From contig NW_024104379.1 in assembly GCF_003945595.2 (NCBI RefSeq), positions 310,001 to 374,000 of the forward strand: 64,000 nucleotides of DNA. Reading direction: 5' to 3'. The position numbers and the translations under genes were made by a program. Every line of letters begins with the position of its first letter. The stretch's first letter is position 1. Of this stretch, positions 38,711 through 53,693 are shown piece by piece. The notes beneath the pieces were generated by a model. It worked only from the letters and a program-made list of their open reading frames with translations. It did no database searches and was not told the origin of the DNA. Origin of the DNA: Pipra filicauda. Lineage: Eukaryota; Chordata; Aves; Passeriformes; Pipridae.

Positions 38711-40959
38711 GTTTGTGGCCATAACTGCTGAAGGAGCAGCTCAGAGTCACACTAGATTTACACCAGTTTAACCAAGGACAGCGTCTCCCTATAGATCCAG
38801 CTGGATATGTCAGAGACAAATGCACTGTGGAGTTGGAGATGAAAGATTTGAAGTGCCTTTTCTCCTCCTTCATAATTTAAAAGTGACTAAGGAAATTGCA
38901 TTCAAAAAACCTTGTGAACACAGCATTACAATTACAAGATTCTAGATCTGGAGTTTGGGAATTGCCAAGTCCAAGTTCCCACTGAGCTAGAGGGTCAGCT
39001 TGTATCTGAACCAAGGCATGCATCCCTTGTTGCTCTGTCCCAGACTGCACAGGACACTTTTCATCATGTAAGGAGGGCTATTTCATCCTCTTTTCTTGCC
39101 AGTTAAATCTGTGCCTGTGCACAGTTAATTCCAATGACCGCTAGAGTTACAGTCTTGTTACTGACCCAAAACATGACCTTCTGTAGAAGGTGAGCCTGAC
39201 TCTGTCCTCTGATGCATACTCATAGATAAGCAACACAGAGCAGAAAAATGCAACCCAATAGGATGGACTAAGTCACAAATATTCTAGCCCGTGGTTTTCC
39301 TCTGTATACTTCTGAGGAGAGATTAATCCGTCTGAGCTTTAGGTCTTTGAGTCCAAGTTTGAGATGGTTCAGTCCTTAGGTCCTCATCCAGCTAGGATGT
39401 TGTTTACATGCTCTGATTTCTGAGAGTTTGATGCTGTAACCCTATATGCAAAACCTGTCCTAGTTACAATATTGTTGCTGTGATAGGGAAAAAGAAAAAA
39501 AATGAAAAGAGATGCAACAGCTCTTAAATACTCCCTCCATCCCATCCACCCCCTTCCCTCCAGGCTTACATTGGTATCTCCCTTCCTCTAACATCTGGAT
39601 GGGCAGCTGTGGATTGGTATTGCCTGTGGTAGATATGGAGCATCTCCTCTCCTCCCACACCTTATGCACATCACTTCTCTCTCACTGCAGATAATTGCAT
39701 CACCCTCCCTGTCACTCGGCTCACAGTTGTAGTGTCACATTTGACTCGTTACACACACACACATAAATGTTCTTGCTACAAATTGACAGATTTTTTATTT
39801 TTTTTTTAATCCACAGTAATATCTTGATTTCTTCCGCTTGCCCTTTCTGTTTTGCCTGGACTTTTCTCCATGTCCTTATCAACTTCTGCCTTCATTTCTC
39901 CAACATCCACCACAGCAGCTTCAGCACTTAAGCTGTGTTCTTGGAGTTTGAAAGCCAACATCATAATACAACGTCTGAGCACAACTATTTACAAGCCCTT
40001 TTCTCAATTCTTTTTCTGGTTTCCAGCTCATTTAAAATCTCGTTCTGTCTCTTCTTGCAAGGCAAAGGCAGTAGCTTTTACTAACTCAGCAAATATACCT
40101 TGAAAACTCTGCAACAGAGGTTGTATGCCAGAAAGTTCATATGTTTTTCCCACCTAGAGTGACACTAGTCACTCTAACAACTGTAGAAATAGTTTCTGAC
40201 CTCTCTGCTGAGGAATCAGAGATGTTGTCAATGCTTTACTCATTCACTGAATCACAAAGGATAATATCATTTACAAAAACCAAATTATTTCACTGACAAA
40301 TAAATTAAATCGTAACATGCAGTTGGTACATGTGCATTTATAAAACTGTTTTCAATTCCAGAAAGCTAGCACTGATGGGAAATGAGAGAAATAGAACATT
40401 AAGAGGAGCACAGTTATCCACAGCTTTAGATTATTTAGATGAGCTTAATACATTTTTGTGTTTAGTACTATTTGCAGAAGAAATTCAGCTCAGGTTTCAT
40501 TCTGGCAAAGTCTAGAAAACAGAGCCAATTGTTTACCGTGGGAGACGTCTGTACTGGATGCCTGCAAAAAAAGGATTTTTTGAATGATTTTTATTATTGC
40601 TGTGTTGAGGTTTTTTATTTGTGACTTGGACAGATGTCTAGCAGTCTCTGAAATCCAGCCACCCGCAATATTTCAGCTTGTAAAACTCAAATGTGCTGGA
40701 TTTGTGTTTGCACCAAAATGCATTCAAGAGCCTTTGCCCAATTTTCCCAGACAATCTCACTCTCCGCCTGTGACAAAGCATGGGAAATTTCAAGCCATAG
40801 CAAGGATATTTTTGAAAATTACAACCCTGTAAAAAAAGGGTGTTTATAAATGGAAATCTTCATATAATCTTAATAAAAGGTTTTGCTACCACTGCATCTC
40901 CACCCACATCCATGGAACAACTATAGCCAGCTCTGAGGCAGAGTCTATCAGCTACTTAG

Positions 40960-41225
40960 CAGCACGCAGCAGAAGTATCGAGCGGGGTGGGAAGGAGAGG
41001 AGGCTGCCGCCTCCAAGGAAAAATGCAAAGTGGATCAAGGCTGACAGCAGCACAGAGTCCGGCCGTAACGCAGCGTGGGCCCCGTTGGCTGCTGCAGCAG
41101 AGTGCTGCAGGGGACCATGCAGGCAATGCCAGGATGTGATGGGGCTCTTCTGCACTCCCACATTGCTGGGGCTCCACAGGAGGGACCTGAGCACCTACAG
41201 CAGCACGCGTGTTGCCTTTGCGCGG
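40960..41225 (+). other. GC-rich segment directly upstream of a CR1 tail, identity unclear
   Basis: This segment is clearly richer in GC and CpG than flanking intron sequence and runs straight into a recognisable CR1 3' end at about 41226. It could be the more 5' part of the same CR1 copy or host DNA into which the CR1 inserted. A + strand frame (41075-41332) crosses the junction; its C-terminal part, [19 protein letters not shown], is typical CR1 translation. I cannot assign the upstream part. Confidence 0.4.
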
Positions 41226-41415
41226 AAAGGGTGGTTAAGCATTGGAACGGGCTGCCCAGGGAAGTGGTGAAGTCACCACCCCTGAAAGTGTTCAAGAAAA
41301 GACTGGATATGGCACTTAATGCTATGGTTTAGTTGGCATTGTGATGATGGATCAAAGGCTGGACTCAATAATCTTGGAGGTCTTTTCCAACTTTAATGAT
41401 TCCGTGATTCTTCTG
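41226..41415 (+). mobile_element. CR1 LINE 3' end, sense
   Basis: AAAGGGTGGTTAAGCATTGG, GGGCTGCCCAGGGAAGTGG, TGAAGTCACCACCCCTG, AGTGTTCAAGAAAAGACTGG, GGACTCAATAATCTTGGAGG and TTTTCCAACTTTAATGATTC follow the CR1 3' consensus in order. The element ends with ATGATTCCGTGATTCT, which is the degenerate terminal octamer repeat (ATTCTATG type) that defines CR1. It is 5'-truncated and has lost coding capacity. Confidence 0.92.
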
Positions 41416-43228
41416 TCATCAACCCCCTCTCCTTTGCAGGGTGATTGTCAGGGATGGCTGCAAGGAGTAAGTGAGAAGAGCTGAAAAAGGCAGAACAGGA
41501 GCCTGGTGTTAGCTTGGATGGAATTAATCTCCCTGATGCTCACTGGCTATTTTCTATACCACTCTTTTTCTGTCTCATCATCTCCTCCTCAGTGCTACCC
41601 CATACTGGCTTCTCTCACTTATTTCTCCCGTCTATGTCTGCATTTCTTTTTCTTTGTATCAACCATCTCCTGACCAAACTAATCTCTCCAGAACTGGTAT
41701 GTCCAGGCCATCTTGTTGCTGTAGCTTTGGTCACTGCTAATGTATTGTGATAAACCTCTTCCTTCATGCTCATCAAGGCAGCAGTGGTCTGTAAGGCACT
41801 GTTTGTACCATTTTTACTGCAACTCCCTTTATAATCTGATCCTTGGCAACAGCTGTAATAAACATGATTATTAATAATAATGTGAGGAGAGCTGGTATAA
41901 TGGTTCTACCTTGTAGGCAGGGCAGATATTCTTTCATAACTATAAGATCAATTTCTATTTTGCACCAGTTCTTTTACAGGCTTCTTCAGCACAATATCTG
42001 AATGATTTCCAGTGGCATATTAAGTGATGGGGCTTGATATCAGTCACATGTGGTTTGTTCTTTTATCCTCTCCCCGGGGAGAGAATTATATATGCAACAC
42101 ACTGGTTATGTTGCTAGGGTTTTGTTTGGCTTTTTTAACATATGCACTGCTGCACGTTTGCATTGAAGAAGACCACATCAAAGCAGGTATATTGCATTTG
42201 GATGGGAAGGTGGCAAGATTTCTGGTGATTCGTTGTTCCCATGGGACCTCTGCTATTGTCCCAGGCTCACCTCCACAGACCCCATTTGCTGCCCCACTGA
42301 GCTTCACCTTGTAGTGGACATGTCCCTAATGAGGACTTCAGACTCTTCGGTCTTAAAATTATCCACCTGGGTCAAAAAGTACTGCCACTAGCACAGCATC
42401 TCCTGCTGCTGTGCAGGGTCAGAGCTGTAAGAGCAGAACCAGCTCAAGCCCCAGAATGACCATGCCTTGTGCACAGTGGCTACATTTGCTGTTTTAACCC
42501 TACACACTGTAACCTGTGTACTGAGGCATGTGAAGAGATGGCCTCATTTTTGTAAGGTGCTATCTATAGAGAAATTCCCCAAGAGGGATAATGAGCTCTT
42601 TTGAAGGACCAGTCCTCCTTTTGGGCACGTCAGCACAGGTGGGTAAAGGCAGATGCCTGCAAGCACTGTCTGTGCTCCCTGCCACTGTGCTTTTCATCAG
42701 CTCCAAATCCCCCAAAATGATGAGTGCTCTAGAGTGTTTCTTTCTTGGGAGGGAGGCGAGCAATCAAAGTGCCTTCAAAGGGCTTTTCCTGTGCTTTCTT
42801 CTGCATTTCATGAAACCTCATTCCTTCCTCTTACAGTCATGTCAAGTTGGGCATTAACAACTCAGTGTCACTAATGTCAGTTTTTGACAGGCATGCCAGA
42901 CCTCCTCTCTTGGTTTGGAAGCCTTTTGCCAATGCATGTAAGAAAGACATGCCAGCAGTTTGCTACATAGCTGTGGAATTTGTCTTTGTAGCCCAGAGGC
43001 TGGCTCTGAGCCCCACTTCACCACCTGGTACCAAATGGACTCTGCTCAGAAACAGTCGTGGAGCAGAAAGAAATGTTTGTGCTTGTGACTGACTACCTGC
43101 AATTTCTCGTATATCTTTCATGGTTAGATATCAAATATAGTTCAATCTGCAACAAAGTTTACTCCTAAGGCAGGAATCACAAGAGGGAACTTCTAAGAAC
43201 TTGTGCACAGCCTTCATGTAGGGAGAAG

Positions 43229-43315
43229 GTTGCATCAAAAATCAGCATGTTGCATCAAAAATCAGCATGTTGCATCAAAAATCAGCATGTTACATCAAAA
43301 ATCAGCATGTTACAT
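43229..43315 (+). repeat. 20-bp tandem repeat, 4.35 copies
   Basis: The unit GTTGCATCAAAAATCAGCAT is repeated head to tail at 43229, 43249 and 43269 without change. A fourth copy at 43289 has one G-to-A change (GTTACATC), and a partial fifth copy at 43309-43315 shares that change. The near-identity points to recent expansion. Confidence 0.97.
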
Positions 43316-43384
43316 TTGACCTAGACAGTGGGGACAATTATCTGGCCCAAATGATCCAGTGTCTGTTCACTTTCATATGTTTAA

Positions 43385-43550
43385 TATAAGTATCCTCAGG
43401 CTATTTTCCTGAGGCAGGGAAACACCATTATTCCCATTTCGAGTGAAAGAAGAGGGGGGTTAAGTGGCTTGCCTAAAATGATAAAGGGAGTGTGTGATGG
43501 AAACAGATACTGAATCTTTGGCCAACACCAAGCCATCTTTCTCAGCTTTT
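43385..43550 (-). repeat. MIR-like SINE relic, antisense
   Basis: CTGAGGCAGGGAAACACCATT, ATTCCCATTTCGAGTGAAAG and GGGTTAAGTGGCTTGCCTAA, then TGATAAAGGGAGTGTGTGATGG, match the complement of the MIR core in order (GTTAAGTGACTTGCCCAAGGTCACA type). The 3' part fades into unique sequence. Confidence 0.7.
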
Positions 43551-45169
43551 AGAGGCAACAGCTATATCCAGTCCCCTTTATTTATTTCTCTAGAAGCTAT
43601 CATGCCAAAACCTCTGCTAAATTAGAGAGTGATACTGAAGAAAAGCTTTCAGTGGATTGCTTTTCTCCATAAATGGAAATATCACAAATCATTCTGGGAA
43701 AACAGGTCTTTCTGTTCTTATCCCTCTTTGTCTGCTTCTCTCCTTTTGGATGTCTTTGCCTCTGCCTCTGGCTCCCAGTTTTCAGATGTATGGTCCTGAC
43801 CATTTAAAAGTGTTCCTACCCTGCAGGAAGGGAGTAGCTTTTCATTCTTTGGAACTTACTATTTTGCAATGGATTGCACTCTGCAGGCAAGCGAGACTTC
43901 TGAAAGAGACAGGGCTGCACAAAGTGGCACAAAAATAAACCACATCACCAACAATACTGAGCCAGGTTCTCATCGGGGGTAACTTGGTCTGAGTCTCGCT
44001 GCAGCAGAATTGACGGCTGCCAGCTGTCCTGGATAGGCAGCATGTACCCAAATAATGACCTGGCCACACTGGAAGAGGTCTGTCTAAAGGATGAAGGCGC
44101 AGTTGACATTTTATTTCATGCATCTTAGACATTCAGTCCATCTTGACAGTATGGTAGGTTGTCTCTGCTCTTAATGACCTGTCCTAGTCCAGGCACTGGG
44201 GAGGTGCCTGTTGCACCAATCCTAGCTCATCCAGACTGTGTTTTCCAAGTTTGGGAAGGCAACAAGCAAACGGTGGTGATCTTGTCTAAAGACTCCCAGT
44301 AATCTCCAGGGGATATGGGGATTGCTTACAGGGGATTTTCCATGGACCTGGGCATCTCTTCTGTCCTGAAACAAGACAGTACTCCTCCCCACCTCCTTTG
44401 CAGCCTGCACACCCCAAACCAGGGTGTGGACAACCCTGTTCGGAGTTTGTCCACACTGATACACGAAGGAGAGGGAAGTGGTAGTGATGAATGAGAGAGA
44501 CTGAGAAACAGGAGGAAGATCTTGTGGGTGAGCATGAGAAAGGATGAAGGGAGAGCCTGAACAGCAGTGGGAGAGCTACAGGGAGGAGGTGGAAGCATGT
44601 GGCTTAAGTTTCTCAGAGAGGAGCACGGGAGAAGCTAGAGAGCTCAACACATGCCTGTTTCAAGGTTCACAGCATGAAATAGCTTGAGTCGGGAAGAATG
44701 GGGAGGGCAAAGTACAGAGGAGATGTTGCTCTTACTCCCTTGGGGGGCTCTCAGAGCCCTACATGCCCTCCCAAATAATGATTTGCTCTTGCTTAGGCGT
44801 TCAGGAGTAATAACTGTAGGGTGGTATACAGCTTTTACCCTCCCTCCACAAACCACACGTGCAGCACAGCAAAAGGCTGTTGTGTCAGACCTCAGCAGCA
44901 CTGCTGAGCTGCTCCATCTCCCCCCCCTGCTTCTACCAGCACAGGTGCCAGGGAGGCTGCTGCACCATCTCAGCAGGCCACAGATGTCCGTCAGAGAATT
45001 GCCGAGTGACCTTGGCGCAAGAAGTGACATCGAGGCCTTCCCCACACAGAGCGGGTTTCTGAACCGCTGCCATCCGTCACTCACCTACTCTGTGCACTCA
45101 CACAGCCGCCGGCACCAGCGCACCCACACCATGCCCTCTTTAACGCGTCCCCGTACAGCACAAGGCAGA

Positions 45170-45300
45170 GGAGTGCTGTCACCCCCATTTTACAGGGTGG
45201 GACTCTGAGGCAGAGAGAAGTGGTTTTAACAGCATGCCTGTGGCAGAGCAAAAACTGAATCTTGTTCTCTTATATTCCCAGTTAGCGCATTAATGACCTA
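45170..45300 (-). repeat. MIR-like SINE relic, antisense
   Basis: CCCCCATTTTACAGGGTGGG, CTCTGAGGCAGAGAGAAGTGG, TTTTAACAGCATGCCTGTGG and CAGAGCAAAAACTGAATC follow the antisense MIR core, where CCCATTTTACAGATG, GAGGCACAGAGAGGTTAAG and GGCAGAGC are diagnostic. It is one of the better preserved copies in the window. Confidence 0.7.
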
Positions 45301-47481
45301 AATTCTGCATCCGTTCCCCATCCATCGCCCAGAGGAGCTAGGAGGCATTGGAGGAGAGGGTGTGGTAACGCAGGCAAATAGCATCCAGAGCCATGGCGCT
45401 CTGTGCTGAGCACAGACAAAGCAGGGGCTAAAGTGGGACCAACACTGCCTTCATGAACCCCAGCAGGGTTGAGCCAGGGAGAGGGATCAACCTGGTACAG
45501 CATATCAGCCTGTGGAGAAGGGCAGCTCCACAATGTCATAGCATTTTAAACAAGCCAAGGCTGAACACCCCAGTGGCCAAGCACCTTGCTGAGCCAGGTC
45601 AGCAAAGCCTTTGAGACACTCAGCACCGGGAGCAGATTTTTGAGGAGCCTGCATGTCCCCTCACCCTGCCTAGGCAGCTGAACTTCTAACTAATTATCCC
45701 ACGCAAGTCCATATAAAAGACAACCTGCACAAGATGCAGCATCTTCTCCAAGCAGCTTGATTCTTTACATAGGAATTAATCAGGCTCAAATTCAGCATGA
45801 AACATAGCAGGGAAGAGGGAGAAAAAAGGAAGCAGGGAAAGGATGGTACACAGTGAGGGGGTTTCCAGATTCACTGCCTCTTCCCTCCCTGGCTAATTCC
45901 AATCAAGAGGCTCCAGCTGTGTGCTGGGAGCATCACCTGGGAGATGCATGTAGGCTCTGCCTGCTCTCCCAGCATGTATGGGCAGGAGGAACTCAGTGTT
46001 TGGGATCTGGTGGGCAAGGAGCTGAAATCTGAGGCTGGAGACCTCCCCAGAGCCCCAAAGAGTGCTAGTGTTCACGTGCACTGTACAGCAGTGACCACAG
46101 CCAAAGGACCAGAATGACAAACTGCTCATCTGCCACAGGCAGATGACCCCAGGCAGTTAGGGGCAAGCTAGGGAAAGGACCCCCTTCATGCTGTATCTGC
46201 CTGCCTCACAGGTATTTTAGTGGGCAAGTAGCAGGGTGGGAGTGCGCCAAGGGAATTTGCTTGGCTATGAAACTTTCCTTCCAGAAGAGCCATGGTTGAG
46301 AAGCAGACACTTCTTGAATGAGATAACTGGATTGAGGATGAGTGATTAGTAGCCTTATTTCATAACTCACAGATTCAATGTCGGAATAGCATGTCAGAGG
46401 TACACAGAGAAGCGCTGTTCCTACTTTCTTTTCCTACTGCTTACCTCTTAATGCACACACACACTCCTCTCTGCTGTCTCTAGCCTCTTCACAGAAGCTC
46501 TTTGAATTAGTAGTTAAAGGTGATAGGTACCTTGGAGGCATCAGACACAAGCCAACTGCATGCAGAAAAAATCAAACCTGAAGGCAGACCTAGAGGAACC
46601 CGCCTATCTGCCTGCTACAACTATTTGCTCAGCACTGCTTCCCAAAGCATCCCAAACATTGATCCAGCCAGGCTTGGCCTCAAAAAGAAACTCAGGGGAA
46701 ATCCTTTGAGCTTGGTCCTTCTTCCAGCCATTCACAAACAGCTGAAAGACCATCCAAATTCATCTGGAATAAAACTTTCAAGGTATGATCTGGGGACCTG
46801 ACATTGTGCCAGCAGGTCTCAGCCTGGGAAGGGTTGGCGTGGAAGAGCTCTGGGTTGCTCACCAGCAACCCTTCCCAGAGGCAACAATCACAAATGTGGT
46901 GGCTTCACTCTCCCCTCACCCTGCACGCACCCAGCTGGTTCAGCAGTTGGGCTCAGGATCAGGGCGGCAGGAGGCTTTCCCAGGTTGCCACAGCATTTGC
47001 CATTCTCCAGACTCAGGCTCCAAATGCTTCTGCTGAGGGATCAATCAGCCTGAGTTGCTTTGGTAGTTGACCTCCGGTGAGGAGGCCCATGGGATCTACA
47101 CGTCATGCAGACACCATATTTCTCCTTTCTGAACAGAATGTGTCTATCAGTTCTGTGTTAATGGCCAGTCAGTGCAAGTGTCCAGAGGGAAATGGAATAG
47201 AAGGTAGGAGAAAAAGTTTGGGGGAACCCCAGGAAGTATACTGAAATTGCCTTTCATGCAGTCACTCCTGTACATGCATGGACAACCTGATCGTTTGAGA
47301 TACTAACCAAGCAGTGGTCATGATGAAAATTACGATGTGGCTTGAGGAGTACCTCTCTGGAGTGGTATACCTGATGTCAAGAGGAGACACGAATGATGAA
47401 AGTAAGAATCTGGTAGACATCCCAGACAGCAAAAGACTTGGAAGATGTCACTGGCTTCCTGCTGGAATGGCTTTATTGGCC

Positions 47482-47529
47482 ATGGAGTGTGTGAAAAAGG
47501 GGGCAATGGAATGTGTGAAAAAGGGTGCC
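47482..47529 (+). repeat. 24-bp direct duplication
   Basis: Two adjacent copies of ATGGAGTGTGTGAAAAAGGG plus four bases (47482-47505 and 47506-47529) differ at two positions. It lies in the last kilobase of intron 1 and is not part of any exon. Confidence 0.9.
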
Positions 47530-48352
47530 CCATGACTAAAGCTAGCAGAAGGCCCTGTACATACACCAGCCTGATGGAAATGAGTGTGTCCAGTCCAGTT
47601 TACCCCACTTCTGGTGGAAGATTTTGCTCCCCCAATGCAAAGGATGTTTTGCTGCTGAGCTGCATATGTACACTCGCACCAAGCTTCTTGTAGCCTTTGT
47701 CTGTGACAGGTAACAAGAGGAGGCCTGGCAAAGGTACGCATACATATGGAGAAAGTAGATTAAGAACTTTTGTTCCCCCACCACACTGGAACAAAGGGAC
47801 GTATGCTGCCCACGAAGTGAAAACGCAGCAAAGTCACAGCTGAAACAAACACTTTTGTACCCAAAACAGATCACCCTGATGTACACAGCACTGCTGGAAT
47901 CTACTGAGGCCACTCCAGGTGAAACAGAAACACCCACAGTTACACCAGTCAATGCTGAGGGAGGGGACCCTGACACTTGTACTTTGCAGTATGACTCAGA
48001 CTCTGGCTCCTTTTCCTGTCCCACCTCCCTCAGAGGTGGGCAGTGCTCTCCTGCCTATCTGCAGCAGGAGTCACAGAGCTTCTGGTGCTCTCTCCATCAA
48101 GCGAGGGGGTGCTGGACTAGGTGGGCATCAGGCTGGATCCAGACAGCAAACCCCATATTCCTGTGTAAATAAGGAGATGTATGTGTGAGTGTGCAAGGAG
48201 AGGACCTGGGCATTTAATGGGCATCCACACACGAGTGGGTATGCTTCCTGGAAGGAAGGCAGGGTGGGCACAAAGGGTGATGGAGAGGGCAGCTGTTCCT
48301 GCAAGGCAGGCTTTGGTGTTCTCATTTGTTCTTTTTTTTTCTTGTTCCCTAG

Positions 48353-48436
48353 GGAATTTTAAAGGTCTGTGTAAGCAAATCGATCACTTCCCTGAGGATG
48401 CAGATTATGAAGCCGATACAGCAGAATATTTCCTCC
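48353..48436 (+). CDS. CACNG2: CACNG2 (stargazin), coding exon 2 of 4
   Basis: The 84-nt exon completes codon 71 (G|GG, Gly) and encodes residues 72-98 plus the first base of codon 99. It supplies the rest of the first extracellular loop, [20 protein letters not shown] and on to EYFL, including Cys77. This loop lies over the AMPA-receptor ligand-binding layer and contributes to gating modulation. The acceptor is a pyrimidine tract ending CCCTAG at 48352, and the donor is C|GTAAGT at 48437, a consensus 5' splice site. Both boundaries are phase 1. The length and amino-acid sequence agree with the vertebrate family without gaps, so a 46-kb intron 1 is correctly spanned. Confidence 0.97.
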
Positions 48437-52628
<4,192 letters not shown>

Positions 52629-53164
52629 GTTTGAGTAATATAATTGGCATCATTGTATACATATCAGCCAACGCTGGAGACCCCTCTAAGAGTGACTCCA
52701 AGAAGAACAGCTACTCCTACGGCTGGTCCTTCTATTTTGGGGCCCTGTCCTTCATTATAGCTGAGATGGTGGGAGTGCTGGCTGTCCACATGTTCATAGA
52801 CCGGCACAAACAGCTGCGCGCCAATGCTCGTGCCACGGACTACCTCCAGTCCTCCGCCATCACCCGCATCCCCAGCTACCGGTACCGCTATCAGAGACGC
52901 AGTCGCTCCAGCTCCCGCTCCACCGAGCCTTCACACTCCAGGGATGCCTCTCCCGTCGGGATCAAAGGGTTCAACACCCTCCCATCAACAGAGATCTCGA
53001 TGTACACCCTCACCAGGGACCCGCTGAAGGCAAGCACCACCCCCACCGCCACCTACAACTCTGACAGGGATAACAGTTTCCTCCAGGTTCACAACTGTAT
53101 CCAGAAAGAGAACAAGGACTCTATCCACACCAACACAGCCAACCGCCGGACCACCCCGGTATGA
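52629..53164 (+). CDS. CACNG2: CACNG2 (stargazin), coding exon 4 of 4 with PDZ ligand
   Basis: The exon completes codon 146 (G|GT) and encodes residues 147-323 and the TGA at 53162-53164. It has the rest of TM3, the second extracellular loop (about 155-178), TM4 (about 179-199) and the long cytoplasmic tail. The tail holds an Arg/Ser-rich cluster ([20 protein letters not shown], about 234-253), known in this family as the CaMKII/PKC-phosphorylated, lipid-binding region that controls synaptic trapping. It ends NRRTTPV, a class I PDZ ligand (T-x-V) that binds PSD-95/PSD-93; Thr321 is the PKA site that blocks this binding. Total spliced length is 323 residues, the family length. From memory, the tail differs from mammals at about six positions, all conservative. 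Confidence 0.99.
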
Positions 53165-53179
53165 AGCCGTCGCCAGGAG

Positions 53180-53307
53180 CTGAAAATGGGGCAGGAATGG
53201 GCAGGAGGAGATGGGGTGGGCTGCAGGGTGGGGAGGGTGGAAAGGGGCAGGGGGCAGCAGGTGGGTGGGAAGGAGGAGGTGGAAGCGCCCCTTGGTGGGG
53301 TGGGGAC
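53180..53307 (+). other. G-run-rich tract, potential RNA G-quadruplex, right after the stop
   Basis: Starting 16 nt after the stop, the + strand has many runs of three to five G separated by short loops: GGGG, GGGTGG, GGGGAGGG, GGGGCAGGGGG, GGTGGGTGGG, GGTGGGG. That meets the usual G-quadruplex pattern in the mRNA sense. Such structures affect mRNA localisation or translation of some neuronal transcripts. A role here is inference. Confidence 0.6.
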
Positions 53308-53316
53308 CTTCCCAAT

Positions 53317-53318
<2 letters not shown>

Positions 53319-53352
<34 letters not shown>

Positions 53353-53690
53353 AGAAAAAAAACAACAAAAGCAAACAAAAAACTGACAAAAAAAGAATAA
53401 AAAAACAACGAACGAACAAGCAGACAAGCAGACAAACAAGCGAGTGAACAAAAAAAACAGACAAATGAAAAGGAAACATGAGGAAAGAGACAACAGTGAA
53501 AAAAATTCGCAAAAAAAAAGCAAAAGAAAAAAGGAAAAAAAATAAAAACTTTAAAACTGAGAGAAAGAGATTTAAAAAATAGAAATAAATTTAAAAGAAA
53601 ATGCATGATTTCCCATGTACCATTATTTTAACATTTAATAAAAACAGATTAAAAAAAATAAAAGGGAACCAAGAAATAACAAATGACAAT
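53319..53690 (+). repeat. Poly(A) run of 31 and adjoining A-rich low-complexity tract
   Basis: Bases 53319-53349 are all A. The tract then continues with AAAC/AACAAAC, AACGAACG, GACAAGCA and similar simple patterns to about 53690. Internal oligo(dT) priming at this place would create false transcript ends in cDNA data. It does not look like a retroposon tail, because no SINE/LINE body, target-site duplication or processed gene copy sits upstream; the preceding sequence is the stargazin exon. Confidence 0.9.
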
Positions 53691-53693
53691 AAA
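53584..53693 (+). terminator. Cluster of possible proximal poly(A) signals
   Basis: AATAAA occurs at 53584-53589, 53637-53642, 53657-53662 and 53688-53693, inside or at the edge of the A-rich tract. Another is at 54123-54128. In A-rich DNA many of these are expected by chance. Alternative short 3' UTR isoforms are possible, but the sequence cannot show use. Confidence 0.3.

Noticed and set aside
48090..48145. Possible short CR1 3' fragment (GGGGGTGCTGGACTAGGTGG)
   Set aside because: It resembles the 'gggttggactagatga' motif of CR1, but the surrounding sequence does not follow the consensus, so it is too short to call.
53089..53606. Phe-rich minus-strand frames of up to 175 codons
   Set aside because: They are the reverse reading of the poly(A)/A-rich tract and so encode long Phe runs. 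Pure low complexity.
53165..53690. Poly(A) run as evidence of a processed pseudogene or retroposed copy of CACNG2
   Set aside because: The gene has three normal introns, and the A run lies in its own 3' UTR after a G-rich tract, with no target-site duplication. Simple-sequence expansion is the simpler reading.
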